In this document: in pieces, positions 8,323-18,119 of the stretch
Layout of the letters: every line of letters begins with the position of its first letter
How positions within the stretch are numbered: the stretch's first letter is position 1
Translations under genes and position numbers: made by a program
Notes under the pieces: generated by a model
The model's database searches: none
What the model was told of the DNA's origin: nothing
Seen by the model: the letters and a program-made list of their open reading frames with translations, nothing else
From: Brevibacillus daliensis
GTDB lineage: Bacteria > Bacillota > Bacilli > Brevibacillales > Brevibacillaceae
Reading direction: 5' to 3'
NCBI RefSeq assembly: GCF_021245735.1
Contig: NZ_JAJISB010000006.1
Location: 186,001 to 250,000, forward strand
Length of the DNA stretch: 64,000 bases

Positions 8323-10002
8323 TTGTCCAAATTGAATCAAAATGTTCTTATCTTCGCTCTGGGCGGAGTTGGCGAAATTGGTAAGAACATGTATGTAGTA
8401 GAGACTGACGAAGATATCGTCGTTATTGATGCTGGATTGAAATTCCCTGAAGAGGAAATGCTTGGAATCGATATGGTTATTCCTGATATTTCTTATCTGG
8501 AAGAGAAACTTGACAAGGTTCGAGGAATTCTTATTACCCACGGTCATGAAGATCATATTGGTGGACTAAGTTATGCGTTACGCCATTTACCTGTTCCTGT
8601 GTATGCAACGAAGCTAACTATGGGTCTGATTGAAGCAAAATTAAAAGAAGCGGGTATACTAGGTTCAACCACTCGTCACGTTATTACGGGTGAATCTGAG
8701 GTTACTCTTGGTAACACCTTGAAGGCTAGCTTCTTCCGAGTGAATCACAGCATACCTGACTCCGTAGGTATCTGTTTAGAAACACCAGAAGGCTATGTCG
8801 TGAACACAGGCGACTTCAAGTTTGATCAGACACCGGTAAATAATCAACGTGCTGATCTGAACAAAATGGCAGAGATCGGAAGAAAAGGCGTATTATGCTT
8901 ACTGTCTGATAGTACAAATGCAGAACGTCCAGGCTTTACCGGATCAGAAAGATCGGTTGGGGACGCTTTGATGGATGTATTTCACAAGGCAGAGAGCAGA
9001 ATTATTGTATCAACGTTTGCTTCGAACGTTCATCGTATCCAACAGGTCTTTAATGCGGCAGTAGCATACAACCGCAAAGTAACCCTGGTCGGACGCAGCA
9101 TGGTAAATGTTATTACAATTAGTATTGAACTAGGTTATCTACATGTACCGGAAGGCGTTATTGTAGATATTGATGAAGCGAACAAATTGCCGCTTGAAGA
9201 AGTGGTAATTCTATCAACAGGAAGCCAAGGGGAGCCGATGTCGGCTCTAACTCGTATAGCCCGATCCGCCCATCGGAAAATCGAAATGCTTCCTGGAGAC
9301 ACTGTTATTATTGCAGCAACCCCAATTCCAGGAAACGAGAAATATGTTTCCCGTGTTATTGATCAACTTTATCGCGCAGGTGCGAATGTAATATATGGCG
9401 GCCATGGTCCTAACGGTAAAGTACATGTTTCTGGTCATGGCAGCCAGGAAGAGCTTCGATTGATGCTCAATCTTATGAAACCTAAATACTTTGTTCCGGT
9501 TCACGGAGAATTCCGTATGCAACGTATGCATGCTCAACTTGCTGAACAAGTAGGCGTTCCTTCCGAGAACATTTTCCTGCTCGATAATGGAGATACCGTA
9601 GAAATTTCTAATGGTATGGCGAGATTAGGCCCTAAAGTACCAGCAGGAAATGTTCTGATTGACGGTCTAGGAGTAGGTGACGTAGGGAACATTGTACTGC
9701 GTGATCGAAAATTATTATCCCAAGATGGAATTCTGGTAGTTGTCGTCACCCTAAGCAAACAAAATGGCACCATTCTTTCAGGGCCGGACATTATCTCACG
9801 TGGATTCGTCTATGTGCGTGAGTCGGAAGAACTGATGGAAGAGGCAAATCGCATTGTTACACTAACGCTACAAAAATGTATGGATGAAAACGTAAACGAA
9901 TGGTCGTCCTTGAAAAATAACGTCAAGGAATCACTAGGACGTTTCCTGTATGAACAAACAAAGAGAAGACCAATGATCTTGCCAATTATTATGGAAGTGT
10001 AA
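8323..10002 (+). CDS. rnjB: Ribonuclease J (RnjB-like by position)
   Basis: A beta-lactamase-fold/beta-CASP ribonuclease with 5'-to-3' exo- and endonuclease activity in mRNA decay and rRNA maturation. The zinc-binding HGHEDH motif is at residues 73-78; VNTGDFKFD, LSDSTNAERPG and the beta-CASP region with STGSQGEPM and GHGSQEEL are also present. The length of 559 residues is normal. The start is TTG at 8323, preceded by AGGAGGT with 8 bases spacing. Position between dapA and tepA is that of B. subtilis rnjB (ymfA); the RnjA/RnjB choice rests on synteny only. Confidence 0.92.
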   Translation: MSKLNQNVLIFALGGVGEIGKNMYVVETDEDIVVIDAGLKFPEEEMLGIDMVIPDISYLEEKLDKVRGILITHGHEDHIGGLSYALRHLPVPVYATKLTMGLIEAKLKEAGILGSTTRHVITGESEVTLGNTLKASFFRVNHSIPDSVGICLETPEGYVVNTGDFKFDQTPVNNQRADLNKMAEIGRKGVLCLLSDSTNAERPGFTGSERSVGDALMDVFHKAESRIIVSTFASNVHRIQQVFNAAVAYNRKVTLVGRSMVNVITISIELGYLHVPEGVIVDIDEANKLPLEEVVILSTGSQGEPMSALTRIARSAHRKIEMLPGDTVIIAATPIPGNEKYVSRVIDQLYRAGANVIYGGHGPNGKVHVSGHGSQEELRLMLNLMKPKYFVPVHGEFRMQRMHAQLAEQVGVPSENIFLLDNGDTVEISNGMARLGPKVPAGNVLIDGLGVGDVGNIVLRDRKLLSQDGILVVVVTLSKQNGTILSGPDIISRGFVYVRESEELMEEANRIVTLTLQKCMDENVNEWSSLKNNVKESLGRFLYEQTKRRPMILPIIMEV

Positions 10003-10020
10003 TGGCAAATCGTAATAATG

Positions 10021-10098
10021 AGCCGGAAATCCTTGTATATCAGGGGGTTTCGGCTTTTGAAAGAAGCAGTTCCTTTTTATGAGGGACTGTTTTTTTTG
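10021..10098 (+). terminator. Two successive terminators after rnjB
   Basis: The first hairpin, AGCCGGAAATCC with GGGTTTCGGC then TTTT, ends near 10056. The second, CAGTTCC with GGGACTG, ends in eight T near 10097. The remaining 10099-10363 before the germination operon is AT-rich and I see no gene or confident promoter in it. Confidence 0.75.
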
Positions 10099-10378
10099 AT
10101 TATTTTTTATGCGTCTACATCATTTATTTAATAGAAATAGGGGAGATATGTCCTCAAATGCAATCGAATTTTTATAGTAAAGGCTATGAAACCCTTTATT
10201 TTCAACACCTCTCTACATGTAATTAAAATGAGGTTCTCTAAGCGATGATTACGATTTATTGGATAATGTAATTCTTAATTTATCAATAATCTTACCCTTA
10301 GCTAGACTGTGGAATATTTGTCCTTTTTAGGGAGATTATACAAGTTAGCTACCATATGATGACAAGGAGGTAGGGGTT

Positions 10379-11911
10379 GTGGGTTTATTAACAAATATGT
10401 TTACTAACAATCGGAGAAAAAGCAGACCTATGTTAAAAAAGTCTGTGCTAACACCACAACCGGTATTTCCCTCAGTGCAGGAGAATATTCAATTTATGCA
10501 GGAAGCGCTGTTTCATACGGATGATTTATTACGCCAAACCGTATCGATCCCAGGGCATACGAGCGAGTTCCTCTTCATGTACACCATGTGCGACCAGAGT
10601 AAAATTCGTGAGGAAATATTAAAACCGATTTTGGATAATAGAGATGGAGATTTAGAAGGAATTCTGATCTCGATGCGAGCGAACAGGTATGATGATCTTG
10701 AGAAAGTGATTGATTTGTTAGTGAAAGGATATGCCGTTCTATTTATAGAGGGTATGGAAGAATGCTTTGTTATTGAGGTGAAATCGAGTCATGTTCGAAG
10801 CGTCACCGAACCGAATAATGAGAAAACGGTGGAAGGCTCACATGAAGGTTTTGTGGAAAGTATCATTATTAATCTACAACTCGTTCGCAAGCATATCGAG
10901 AATCGTAATTTGGTTGTGAAGCGGTATAAGCTTGGTAATGAAACGAAAAGTGAAGCGGTGATTGTCTATTTGCAGAATCTGGCCAATCCCAAGCTCATCA
11001 ATGAAGTCGATTGTAGAATACAAAATATTGATGCAGATAATATCTCATCTGCCGAAATTATCGAAGAATATATTGAAGATAAATCCTTTTCCCCCTTTCC
11101 TCAGCTCTTGCATACAGAGAGACCGGATCGGGTCATAGGGAATTTGCTGGAAGGCAGAGTCGTGCTGTTGGCCGAAGGCAGTTCTACAGCCTTAATCATG
11201 CCTGTGACTTTCTTTGCCTTTTATCAATCGCCGGATGATTATAGTTTTCGTTCTCTGCAAGGGTCCTTTCTCCGATTCATCCGGTTATTCAGCTTTGTCA
11301 TCTCCATCGGTCTTCCAGCTTATTATATTGCGGTGGTGTCTTTCCATTACGAAGTGATCCCACAGGATTTGCTGCTGCCAATTAAAAGAAGTGTAGAGCA
11401 CATTCCGTATCCACCGATCCTAGAGGCGCTGTTTCTGGAGCTGACGATTGAATTGCTTCGCGAAGCTGGTATTCGGCTCCCTGGGCCGGTAGGACAAACG
11501 ATCGGAATTGTTGGCGGTCTCGTTATCGGGGATGCGGTTGTTAAAGCAGGTATGGTATCGAACGCCATGATCATTGTTGTCGCCTTAACGGCGATTGCTT
11601 CTTTCGTGGTACCTTCTCATGAGATGAGTGCTTCGGTCCGAATGTTGCGCTTTCCTGTCATGGTAGCCGCATCGTTATTCGGATTCTTTGGGATTGTCTA
11701 CAGCGTGATAATCATTCTAATCCACTTATGTATATTAGAATCGTTTGGGACGCCCTATTTTGCCCCCGTAGCACCGTTACGTTTAAAGGATTGGAAGGAT
11801 ACGATCATCCGGTTTCCTCAATGGATGATGAAGCAGCGATCAAATGATCCAGCTCCACAAAAACTAGATCTACAGCGATCTTCAGGGGAGGAGCGGCAGG
11901 GAAATGAGTAA
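10379..11911 (+). CDS. Spore germination receptor subunit A (GerA/GerKA family)
   Basis: Subunit A of a nutrient germinant receptor in the spore inner membrane. At 510 residues it has the large soluble N-terminal domain followed by membrane segments. Family motifs are visible: ILIS within the N-domain, GRVVLLAEGSSTALIMP, the LPAYYIAVVSFHYEVIP region, and EALFLELTIELLREAGIRLP with PGPVGQTIGIVGGLVIGDA. GTG at 10379 follows AAGGAGG by 8 bases. It overlaps the B subunit gene by 8 bp. The operon separates rnjB from tepA, unlike B. subtilis, so it is an accessory insertion at this locus. Germinant specificity cannot be predicted from sequence. Confidence 0.93.
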   Translation: MGLLTNMFTNNRRKSRPMLKKSVLTPQPVFPSVQENIQFMQEALFHTDDLLRQTVSIPGHTSEFLFMYTMCDQSKIREEILKPILDNRDGDLEGILISMRANRYDDLEKVIDLLVKGYAVLFIEGMEECFVIEVKSSHVRSVTEPNNEKTVEGSHEGFVESIIINLQLVRKHIENRNLVVKRYKLGNETKSEAVIVYLQNLANPKLINEVDCRIQNIDADNISSAEIIEEYIEDKSFSPFPQLLHTERPDRVIGNLLEGRVVLLAEGSSTALIMPVTFFAFYQSPDDYSFRSLQGSFLRFIRLFSFVISIGLPAYYIAVVSFHYEVIPQDLLLPIKRSVEHIPYPPILEALFLELTIELLREAGIRLPGPVGQTIGIVGGLVIGDAVVKAGMVSNAMIIVVALTAIASFVVPSHEMSASVRMLRFPVMVAASLFGFFGIVYSVIIILIHLCILESFGTPYFAPVAPLRLKDWKDTIIRFPQWMMKQRSNDPAPQKLDLQRSSGEERQGNE

Positions 11912-13007
11912 TACCGAGTATCAAATTACGCCGGGTCAGCTTGTATTTTTGATTACCCAGACTCAAATTGGTGTCGGGCTGTTAGGGCTGACAAGCAAGG
12001 TGCATAACGTAGCGAAAGGGGATGCATGGATATCCGTGCTGCTGGCAGGTATGCTGGCTCATTTATTTATTTTCGTTATGTGGTGTTTAAGCAGAAGATT
12101 TCCTTCGTTTACGCTGTATGATTATTTGCCTGTTTTATTGGGAAAATATATAGGTAAATTTATTCAATTCGTATATACTGCTTATTTTATTTTGGTAGCT
12201 AGTTATATCATCTTACAGTTTAGCAGTACGTTTCATGACTGGGTGTTAAGCAATACGCCAAGATGGATTATCATGGGTATAATATCGGGTGTCTGTCTTT
12301 ATTTGATCCGAGAGAGCCTTCGAACGATTGCCCGTTTTTTTGTACTCGTCTTCTTCTGTAACATTGCGGTGATCATCATTACAGCGTATGCATATCTCCA
12401 TGTTAACTTTCTATATATATTGCCAGTGGGACAGGCAGGTATATGGAAAATAACGGAGGGTGCGCACTATGCCATGAACGCTTTTGCAGGGTATGAGCTT
12501 CTGTTGATTACTTTTCCCTTAGTGGAAGGAGGGAGCGCTGGAAAATTAAAGGCAGCAACTTTAGCGAATCTCTTCACTGCAGTGTTGTATACCTTTGCAG
12601 TCTTTACCAGTCTAATCGTATTTAGTCCACCGGAGATGGAACTGCTTCCTCAACCCTTACTTTACATGGTTAAGGCGTTAACCTTCAGTGTGTTCGAGCG
12701 GCTTGACCTCTACTTCCTCTCCCTATGGGCGGTCGTGACGACCACTTCATTGATGGGCTATATGTTCATGGCGTCTAAGGGGCTCGCTAATCTCTTTCGG
12801 GCGCAGAGCAATCATCAGAATGCAGCTCCTTACACGGTGGCCCTTGTATTTATCATTGTCGTGTTCTTTCAAAATCCGCTCTTGATTGATGTATTTGGAA
12901 AAATTTTATCCATCGCAAATTATGTGTTCTTATTTGGAATCCCATTCGTTCTATTCATGATTTCCATTCTGTTCAAGGTAACGGAAGTTAGGGGGAGTAC
13001 GGAGTGA
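11904..13007 (+). CDS. Spore germination receptor subunit B (GerAB/GerKB family)
   Basis: An amino-acid-permease-like membrane protein (APC superfamily) of 367 residues with about ten hydrophobic segments. It begins in the family style, YQITPGQLVFLITQTQIGVG. In GerA-type receptors the B subunit is thought to form the germinant-binding pocket. ATG lies inside the end of subunit A with AGGGGAGGAG upstream, and the gene overlaps subunit C by 4 bp: three coupled genes in order A-B-C. Confidence 0.92.
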   Translation: MSNTEYQITPGQLVFLITQTQIGVGLLGLTSKVHNVAKGDAWISVLLAGMLAHLFIFVMWCLSRRFPSFTLYDYLPVLLGKYIGKFIQFVYTAYFILVASYIILQFSSTFHDWVLSNTPRWIIMGIISGVCLYLIRESLRTIARFFVLVFFCNIAVIIITAYAYLHVNFLYILPVGQAGIWKITEGAHYAMNAFAGYELLLITFPLVEGGSAGKLKAATLANLFTAVLYTFAVFTSLIVFSPPEMELLPQPLLYMVKALTFSVFERLDLYFLSLWAVVTTTSLMGYMFMASKGLANLFRAQSNHQNAAPYTVALVFIIVVFFQNPLLIDVFGKILSIANYVFLFGIPFVLFMISILFKVTEVRGSTE

Positions 13008-14113
13008 GATTGGGAATAATCTTATTCGCAGCCTGTTTCATAGCCATGCTGCTATCGGGGTGCTGGGATCAGCAATTGCTGAAGGACGACAGAATTGTAT
13101 ATATTGTGGGCTTTGATTTGGGTTCGGATGGAAAGCTTCAGACGACTACGGCGATACTTGATGTGAGCGGTTCGCAAAAAGGAATGAAGCCGTTTAGCGA
13201 AATTCATACGGTGAGTGGATATACAAGCAGACATAACAGGGAAATTATGGACCTTGAAGTACCCGGTAGAGTATCGGCTTCCAAGGTCCTTGTCATACTA
13301 TTTGGAGAGGCTTTGGCGAGAAAACATATTTATCCAGTTCTTGATGTATTCTACCGTGATCCTAGAAGTGCTCTAAATGCAAAGGTTGCTGTCATCGAGG
13401 GTACAACTCGTGATGCCATCACTATGAAATTAACAGGCACAAAACTAATCAGCGAGCATTACAATAAGCTGATCAAAAGTGCAGAGAAAGCAACGAATGT
13501 TCCTAATGTAAACATTCAATTTATCTGTTCGCCTTTGTTGGATCAAGGTGATGATTTTGCGGTTCCTTATATCAAAATTGCTAAGACTCCTTCAATCAAC
13601 GGAATCGCCTTGTTTAATGGCGATAAAATGACTGGCACGTTAAGTAGAGAGGAGTCAATGCTGTACCTGTTGATGGCCGACAAATTATCCAAGACCGCTA
13701 GCTTTACGTTTGAAGTAAATAAGGAGGGAAAGCAGAATCCGGAAAAATACATATCAATAGACGTTCAAAGTATAAAAAGGAAGTTGAAGGTAAACGTCCA
13801 AGGCAACCGAAAAATTCAGGTGCCGCTCGATTTAAACTTAAAAGTAAATGCAATTGAATACCCGAAGAATCATTTAACTAAACAAATATTGGATCGATTG
13901 AATAAGAAGCTATCGAAAGAACTAACGAGAAAAGCGCAAGTGGTTACGCAGAAAATGCAGAAAGCCAATCACGACGGGTTTGGGATCGGTCGAAGAATAA
14001 TGGCTTACTATCCGAATACATGGAAAAATCTGAACTGGAAAGAGGATTATCGGAAGGTGGAGTTTGTTCCTAAAGTGACGGTAGAGATTGTTACTCACGG
14101 AATTATGAACTAA
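13004..14113 (+). CDS. Spore germination receptor lipoprotein subunit C (GerAC/GerKC family)
   Basis: A 369-residue lipoprotein. The signal peptide ends in the lipobox LLSGC with the lipidated cysteine at residue 20, followed by WDQ, the usual GerC start of the mature protein. The RIVYIVGFDLG and DPRSALNAKVAV-like stretches fit the family. The GTG start overlaps the B subunit stop (GTGA). It anchors to the spore inner membrane and is needed for receptor function in characterised operons. Confidence 0.92.
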   Translation: MRLGIILFAACFIAMLLSGCWDQQLLKDDRIVYIVGFDLGSDGKLQTTTAILDVSGSQKGMKPFSEIHTVSGYTSRHNREIMDLEVPGRVSASKVLVILFGEALARKHIYPVLDVFYRDPRSALNAKVAVIEGTTRDAITMKLTGTKLISEHYNKLIKSAEKATNVPNVNIQFICSPLLDQGDDFAVPYIKIAKTPSINGIALFNGDKMTGTLSREESMLYLLMADKLSKTASFTFEVNKEGKQNPEKYISIDVQSIKRKLKVNVQGNRKIQVPLDLNLKVNAIEYPKNHLTKQILDRLNKKLSKELTRKAQVVTQKMQKANHDGFGIGRRIMAYYPNTWKNLNWKEDYRKVEFVPKVTVEIVTHGIMN

Positions 14114-14156
14114 ATATAAGTATCACTTTCGGCATGTAATTGTCGGTTAACAGACC

Positions 14157-14184
14157 TAAGACCACCAGTAAAGGTGGTCTTTTG
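14157..14184 (+). terminator. Terminator of the germination operon
   Basis: AAGACCACC and GGTGGTCTT form a 9-bp stem around a 6-base loop, followed by TTT. Confidence 0.8.
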
Positions 14185-14282
14185 CATACTTTAATAGAGT
14201 CATTTATTCAATTACGTTCTCTGAATGCAGGTTCACCATACCACTGGAATAGAGCTAATTCTGCAAGGTTGCTTGCTAAAAA

Positions 14283-15215
14283 TTATTGAAAGATACGATC
14301 AATCTCTTGGATTTCATCAGCTGTTAAATGGACATCTAATGTTCTTAAGTTACTTACTACTTGTTCTGCCCTTTTCGCACCTGGGATGACAACATCAATG
14401 GAATCACGAGTTACATACCACGCTAAAACAACGTGAGCAACGTCTGTTTGTTTTTCATTAGCCAATTTTCGTAGTTTTTCTACTTTGTCTAAGTTTTGTA
14501 CAAATTCTTCTCCTTGTAGATGTGGCATTTTTGAACGAAGATCATTGAATACCCGGTCCTTATTGTATTTACCTGCTAATATGCCAGCTGCTAGAGGGAA
14601 GTAAGGTATAAATGATATATTCTGTTCTACTGTGTAGGGGAGTAACACTTTTTCAGCAGATCGTTGTAACAAGTTATATTCTCCTTGATACACATCCACA
14701 TAACCGTCTTTATTTGCCTCAATTAACTGATCAATTGAAAAGTTGGAAACACCAATTGCTCTAATTTTTCCTTCATCCTTTAATTGTTTTAATGCACCAA
14801 CAGCTTCATCTTTTGGTGTATCATTATCCGGAAAATGAATATAAAACAAATCAATGTAATCCGTTTGAAGACGTTTTAAGCTCTCCTCAACTGTTTGCTT
14901 TAAGAAAGCAGGAGAGTTGTCGAACACAACATCTTGTCCTACACATTTATGTGCACCTTTTGTTGCAAGGATAATATCGCTACGCTTTCCTGTTTCTTTA
15001 ATCACTTCCCCGACTATTTCTTCAGAACGACCTGGTCCGTAAATAAAAGCTGTATCAATAAAATTCACACCATGATGGATTGCTGCTTGCACTAATTCTT
15101 TTCCTGTTTCCTCATTTAAATTAGGATATAGATTATGCCCACCAACAGCATTCGTTCCAAGTCCAATCGGATTGACAAAAAGGCCTGTTTTTCCAATTTG
15201 TGTATGTCTAGTCAT
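14283..15215 (-). CDS. Aldo/keto reductase, IolS (AKR11)-like
   Basis: An NADPH-dependent oxidoreductase of 310 residues. The catalytic tetrad of aldo/keto reductases is visible: Asp54 and Tyr59 in DTAFIYG, Lys86 in ATKGAHK and His127 in YIHFPD. The N-terminal [20 protein letters not shown] and the C-terminal IPGAKRAEQ cofactor segment are very close to B. subtilis IolS as I recall it. No inositol genes are near, so the substrate is unknown. The IclR-type gene 87 bases upstream on the same strand is a likely local regulator. GAAAAGAGGAA precedes ATG. Confidence 0.88.
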   Translation of the reverse strand: MTRHTQIGKTGLFVNPIGLGTNAVGGHNLYPNLNEETGKELVQAAIHHGVNFIDTAFIYGPGRSEEIVGEVIKETGKRSDIILATKGAHKCVGQDVVFDNSPAFLKQTVEESLKRLQTDYIDLFYIHFPDNDTPKDEAVGALKQLKDEGKIRAIGVSNFSIDQLIEANKDGYVDVYQGEYNLLQRSAEKVLLPYTVEQNISFIPYFPLAAGILAGKYNKDRVFNDLRSKMPHLQGEEFVQNLDKVEKLRKLANEKQTDVAHVVLAWYVTRDSIDVVIPGAKRAEQVVSNLRTLDVHLTADEIQEIDRIFQ

Positions 15216-15302
15216 TCTTACTATTCCTCTTTTCTTTCATTACATTTTTATTTTTGAGACAAGATAAACATGTAACACTTCATGGTAGAGCTAATTGTAA
15301 GA

Positions 15303-16043
15303 TCATGAGCTTATTTCTTTTGTTATTTCCTTGCTTCCTGCGATCACTTTTCGGGTTAAGCCCCGTAAAAGGCTCTTCTTGATTCTTTCATTGGGACCAG
15401 CTATCGCGACAGCTGCGATGACACGGGTTTCACGGAACACGGGGGCAGCTATACAACGAACGCCTAAGAATCTTTCCTCATCATCAATTGCAAATCCTTG
15501 TTTTTTGACGACTTCTAAATGATGAAAAAATAACTCTTGATCTACAAAGGTTTGGTCAGTAGCTTGAGTTAAAGTAAGTTGAGAAAATGTCTCTTTTTGT
15601 TCATCTGGTTTTAAATTAGCTAGGATCACTTTTCCTAAAGCATTGTGATGGGAGGGTGAACGATTTCCTATGCCCTGATGAAAAGGTTCCTTGAAGGGAG
15701 GTCTGATTATTTGCTTCATGACCAAATCCGTTCCATCCAGTGTCCCAATATATACATTTTCCCCTACACTCATTCCCAACCGATACGGACTATGTAAGAT
15801 AGTCCAGTCAATGGATGTTTTTCTTTCATTAGCGAAAAGACACTTCGTATCGTTCAATTCAAAATACTTATCTCTTTTCTTGATATAGTCCATGTCTTCC
15901 AATGTATGTAATAACCTAAATGCCGTCGTTTTGTTTAGTTGAAGTGTATCAGAAATCTCTGTTAACGTTAAAAATCGATTTATTTTCAAAAGGTCTAGGA
16001 TCTGTAGCCCCTTTTTTAATGTGGAAACTTCGTATTTACTCAT
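15303..16043 (-). CDS. IclR-family transcriptional regulator
   Basis: An N-terminal winged helix-turn-helix (about residues 5-60: STLKKGLQILDLLKIN, then LTEISDTLQLNKTTAFRLLHTLE) is joined to a C-terminal effector domain with HHNALGKVILA and GFAIDDEERFLGVRCIAAPVF, both IclR signatures. About 246 residues. I start at the ATG at 16043, preceded by GAGGTGAAC; a GTG 9 bases earlier would overlap that ribosome site. Probably controls itself and the aldo/keto reductase downstream; this is inferred from position only. The effector is unknown. Confidence 0.88.
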   Translation of the reverse strand: MSKYEVSTLKKGLQILDLLKINRFLTLTEISDTLQLNKTTAFRLLHTLEDMDYIKKRDKYFELNDTKCLFANERKTSIDWTILHSPYRLGMSVGENVYIGTLDGTDLVMKQIIRPPFKEPFHQGIGNRSPSHHNALGKVILANLKPDEQKETFSQLTLTQATDQTFVDQELFFHHLEVVKKQGFAIDDEERFLGVRCIAAPVFRETRVIAAVAIAGPNERIKKSLLRGLTRKVIAGSKEITKEISS

Positions 16044-16178
16044 AATGTTCACCTCGTCTCTGAACCTATCTTAAGCCGCATTCTAAATTTGATTCAACAA
16101 TCAAGGTTTTTATTTCATTATTTGAAACTTTTAATTGAACCTATTTGCTATTTTATTTCGATTAGGAGACCATCCATA

Positions 16179-16505
16179 TTAGGTTTCTTCACTCTCTAAC
16201 TTAACCCAGAGCTGAGACCAATTCTCTATCTCTTTTAAAATGGGCCCTAATGAAATCCCTTTTTCTGTTAGTGAGTACTCAATAAGAACGGGCGTTTCAG
16301 GTATGACCTTTCTCGCAATAATCCCTTGATGTTCCAAGTCTTTTAATCGTTCAGACAAAACCTTTCCACTGATACCAATAGAAGATTGAATGGTATTAAA
16401 CCGTTGTGAACCGGTCAATAATTGATAGATAACTAAAGCAGTCCAGCGTTGATGTAAAAGCGAAATAGCTTTTTCAAATCGTGGGCAAATAGTAGATTTT
16501 TTCAT
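16179..16505 (-). CDS. catR: HxlR/MarR-type redox regulator, CatR/YodB-like
   Basis: A winged-helix HxlR-family protein of about 108 residues with CPRFEKAISLLHQRW at its start and IPETPVLIEYSLTEKG in the wing. The single N-terminal cysteine (residue 7) matches the redox-sensing cysteine of YodB and CatR, which respond to quinones and diamide. It is transcribed divergently from a catD-catE-like pair, the same regulator/target pairing known in B. subtilis. ATG at 16505 is chosen with GAGGAG 11 bases upstream; a GTG at 16517 overlaps that site. The symbol is inferred from family and context. Confidence 0.8.
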   Translation of the reverse strand: MKKSTICPRFEKAISLLHQRWTALVIYQLLTGSQRFNTIQSSIGISGKVLSERLKDLEHQGIIARKVIPETPVLIEYSLTEKGISLGPILKEIENWSQLWVKLESEET

Positions 16506-16535
16506 GCATTCTTTCACTCCTCTATGTAAACTATA

Positions 16536-16627
16536 TTACTATACTATTTTATATTAAATTACTATTCATTATTGAATTACTTGACAAAAGAATGTCACTA
16601 AAATAAACTTACTTACATAAAGTAAGT
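16536..16627 (+). promoter_or_regulatory. Divergent catR/catDE control region with promoter and operator candidates
   Basis: TTGACA at 16581 and TAAACT at 16604 are 17 bases apart and form a promoter toward catD. Just downstream, ACTTAC and GTAAGT (16611-16627) make a 6-bp inverted repeat with a 5-base spacer that would overlap the transcription start, a good place for repression. Two copies of TTACTAT (16536 and 16559) lie on the catR side. Which of these the regulator binds is inferred. Confidence 0.55.
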
Positions 16628-16646
16628 GAAATGAAGGAGAATGATA

Positions 16647-17051
16647 ATGAATAAAAATGAAGTAGGGAAAGTTATGTTACGTGTGGTATTAGGGATTATT
16701 TTCTTCGTTCATGGATTATCGAAATTTCAAGGGGGCATAAATAACACTGCAGGCTTTTTTGACAGTATCGGAATTCCAGGATTTATGGCTTATGTTGTTG
16801 CATTAATAGAATTAATCGGTGGTATTGCGCTGATTCTAGGAATCGGAACACGAATTGTTTCTGTGTTGTTTGCTATTATTATGTTAGGAGCCATTTTTTC
16901 TTTAAAACTTCCTGCAGGACTTCTAGGGAATGGTCAAATGGCAGGATATGAACTTGAATTAGTTTTACTTGTAATCTCTATTTATTTTGTTATAGATAAC
17001 AAGTCCATTTTAGCCTTTGATAACAAAATTTTTCGTTCTAAGGCAGATTAA
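16647..17051 (+). CDS. catD: DoxX-family membrane protein, CatD-like
   Basis: A small membrane protein of 134 residues with four hydrophobic segments and the DoxX pattern RVVLGIIFFVHGLSKF at its start, later FFDSIGIPGFMAYVVALIEL. In B. subtilis CatD forms an operon with the catechol dioxygenase CatE and is induced by thiol-reactive quinones. ATG at 16647 is preferred over ATG at 16641 because AAGGAGA ends at 16640. The next gene starts 18 bases after the stop. Confidence 0.82.
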   Translation: MNKNEVGKVMLRVVLGIIFFVHGLSKFQGGINNTAGFFDSIGIPGFMAYVVALIELIGGIALILGIGTRIVSVLFAIIMLGAIFSLKLPAGLLGNGQMAGYELELVLLVISIYFVIDNKSILAFDNKIFRSKAD

Positions 17052-17069
17052 AACATAGGAGGATGTAAT

Positions 17070-17921
17070 ATGAGATTTCATAGTAAACCAATTACTTTTG
17101 TAAGCCATGTAAAAATTAAGGTAGAAAATTTAGAGCGCTCTCTTACCTTTTATCAAGAGGTTATCGGTTTTAAAATTCTAGAACAAACGAAAACAACAGC
17201 TACATTAACCACTGATGGTAAGACTAGTGTGTTGTCAATTGAACAACCAGAAAATGTTGTACCAAAACAGGGAAGGACTACGGGTTTATATCACTTTGCC
17301 CTTCTTTTGCCTCACCGCTCAGATTTAGCGAATATTGTAAATCATTTTAGTAAAAATGATATTAGAATTGGGTCATCAGACCATCTTGTAAGTGAAGCTC
17401 TCTATTTATCAGATCCAGATGGGAATGGGATTGAAATCTATGTAGACCGCGATCCTTCTGAATGGGATTGGAATAACGGGGAAGTAGCAATGACAGTAGA
17501 TCCGTTGAATTTTGTAGATCTCCTTTCAAGCGAGAAGCAGGAGCAGGTGTGGAAAGGCCTACCTGCTGGTACAGTCATGGGACATATACATTTACACGTA
17601 TCCGAATTGAAAAAGACTGAGGAATTCTATACACAGGGACTTGGCTTTGAAGTAGTTAGCCGATATGGGACTCAGGCACTTTTTATCTCTACTGGTAAAT
17701 ACCATCATCATATCGGCCTAAACACTTGGGCAGGGCTTGGGGCTCCGGCACCACCAAAAAATAGTGTTGGACTTGAATCATTCACATTAAATTTACCAAA
17801 TGAGGCAGCAAGAGATCATGTAGTAGCTAATGTAAAGAATATTGGTGCATCCATCACAGAGGAAAATGATCTTTTTATTACCTCAGATCCTTCTGGGAAT
17901 CGTATTCACTTACGGATTTAA
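17070..17921 (+). CDS. catE: Extradiol catechol dioxygenase of the VOC/glyoxalase superfamily, CatE-like
   Basis: Two tandem VOC modules in 283 residues. The N-terminal module carries His13 (SHVKIKV), His75 (GLYHFALL) and Glu122 (GNGIEIYVD), a candidate metal triad; the C-terminal module has GHIHLHVSEL and YHHHIGLNTWAG but reads GNRIH where a glutamate is often found. B. subtilis CatE has the same length and cleaves catechol as a detoxification step. AGGAGG is placed 7 bases before ATG. Expected to be repressed by the divergent HxlR protein until quinones appear. Substrate is inferred by homology and context. Confidence 0.85.
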   Translation: MRFHSKPITFVSHVKIKVENLERSLTFYQEVIGFKILEQTKTTATLTTDGKTSVLSIEQPENVVPKQGRTTGLYHFALLLPHRSDLANIVNHFSKNDIRIGSSDHLVSEALYLSDPDGNGIEIYVDRDPSEWDWNNGEVAMTVDPLNFVDLLSSEKQEQVWKGLPAGTVMGHIHLHVSELKKTEEFYTQGLGFEVVSRYGTQALFISTGKYHHHIGLNTWAGLGAPAPPKNSVGLESFTLNLPNEAARDHVVANVKNIGASITEENDLFITSDPSGNRIHLRI

Positions 17922-18043
17922 ATCAGAGGACAGTTTAAACTGGTGGAAAATGCAGAGATGCGAATTGTAGAGGAATTGAAAAATACAGGAATAGAGAGGT
18001 CTCTACACGCATGGAGACGTATGCCTAGAACCTCATAAATATA

Positions 18044-18080
18044 AGCCATAATCCTTAAATAAGGTTTATGGCACTTTTGT
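18044..18080. terminator. Terminator after catDE, possibly shared with the facing sip gene
   Basis: GCCATAATCCTT and AAGGTTTATGGC form a stem with one mismatch around AAAT, followed by a T-rich run on the plus strand. The preceding 17922-18040 has no convincing gene. Confidence 0.65.
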
Positions 18081-18119
18081 TTATACATGTATTAGAATAT
18101 TTGTGAACTTCTCTATCAT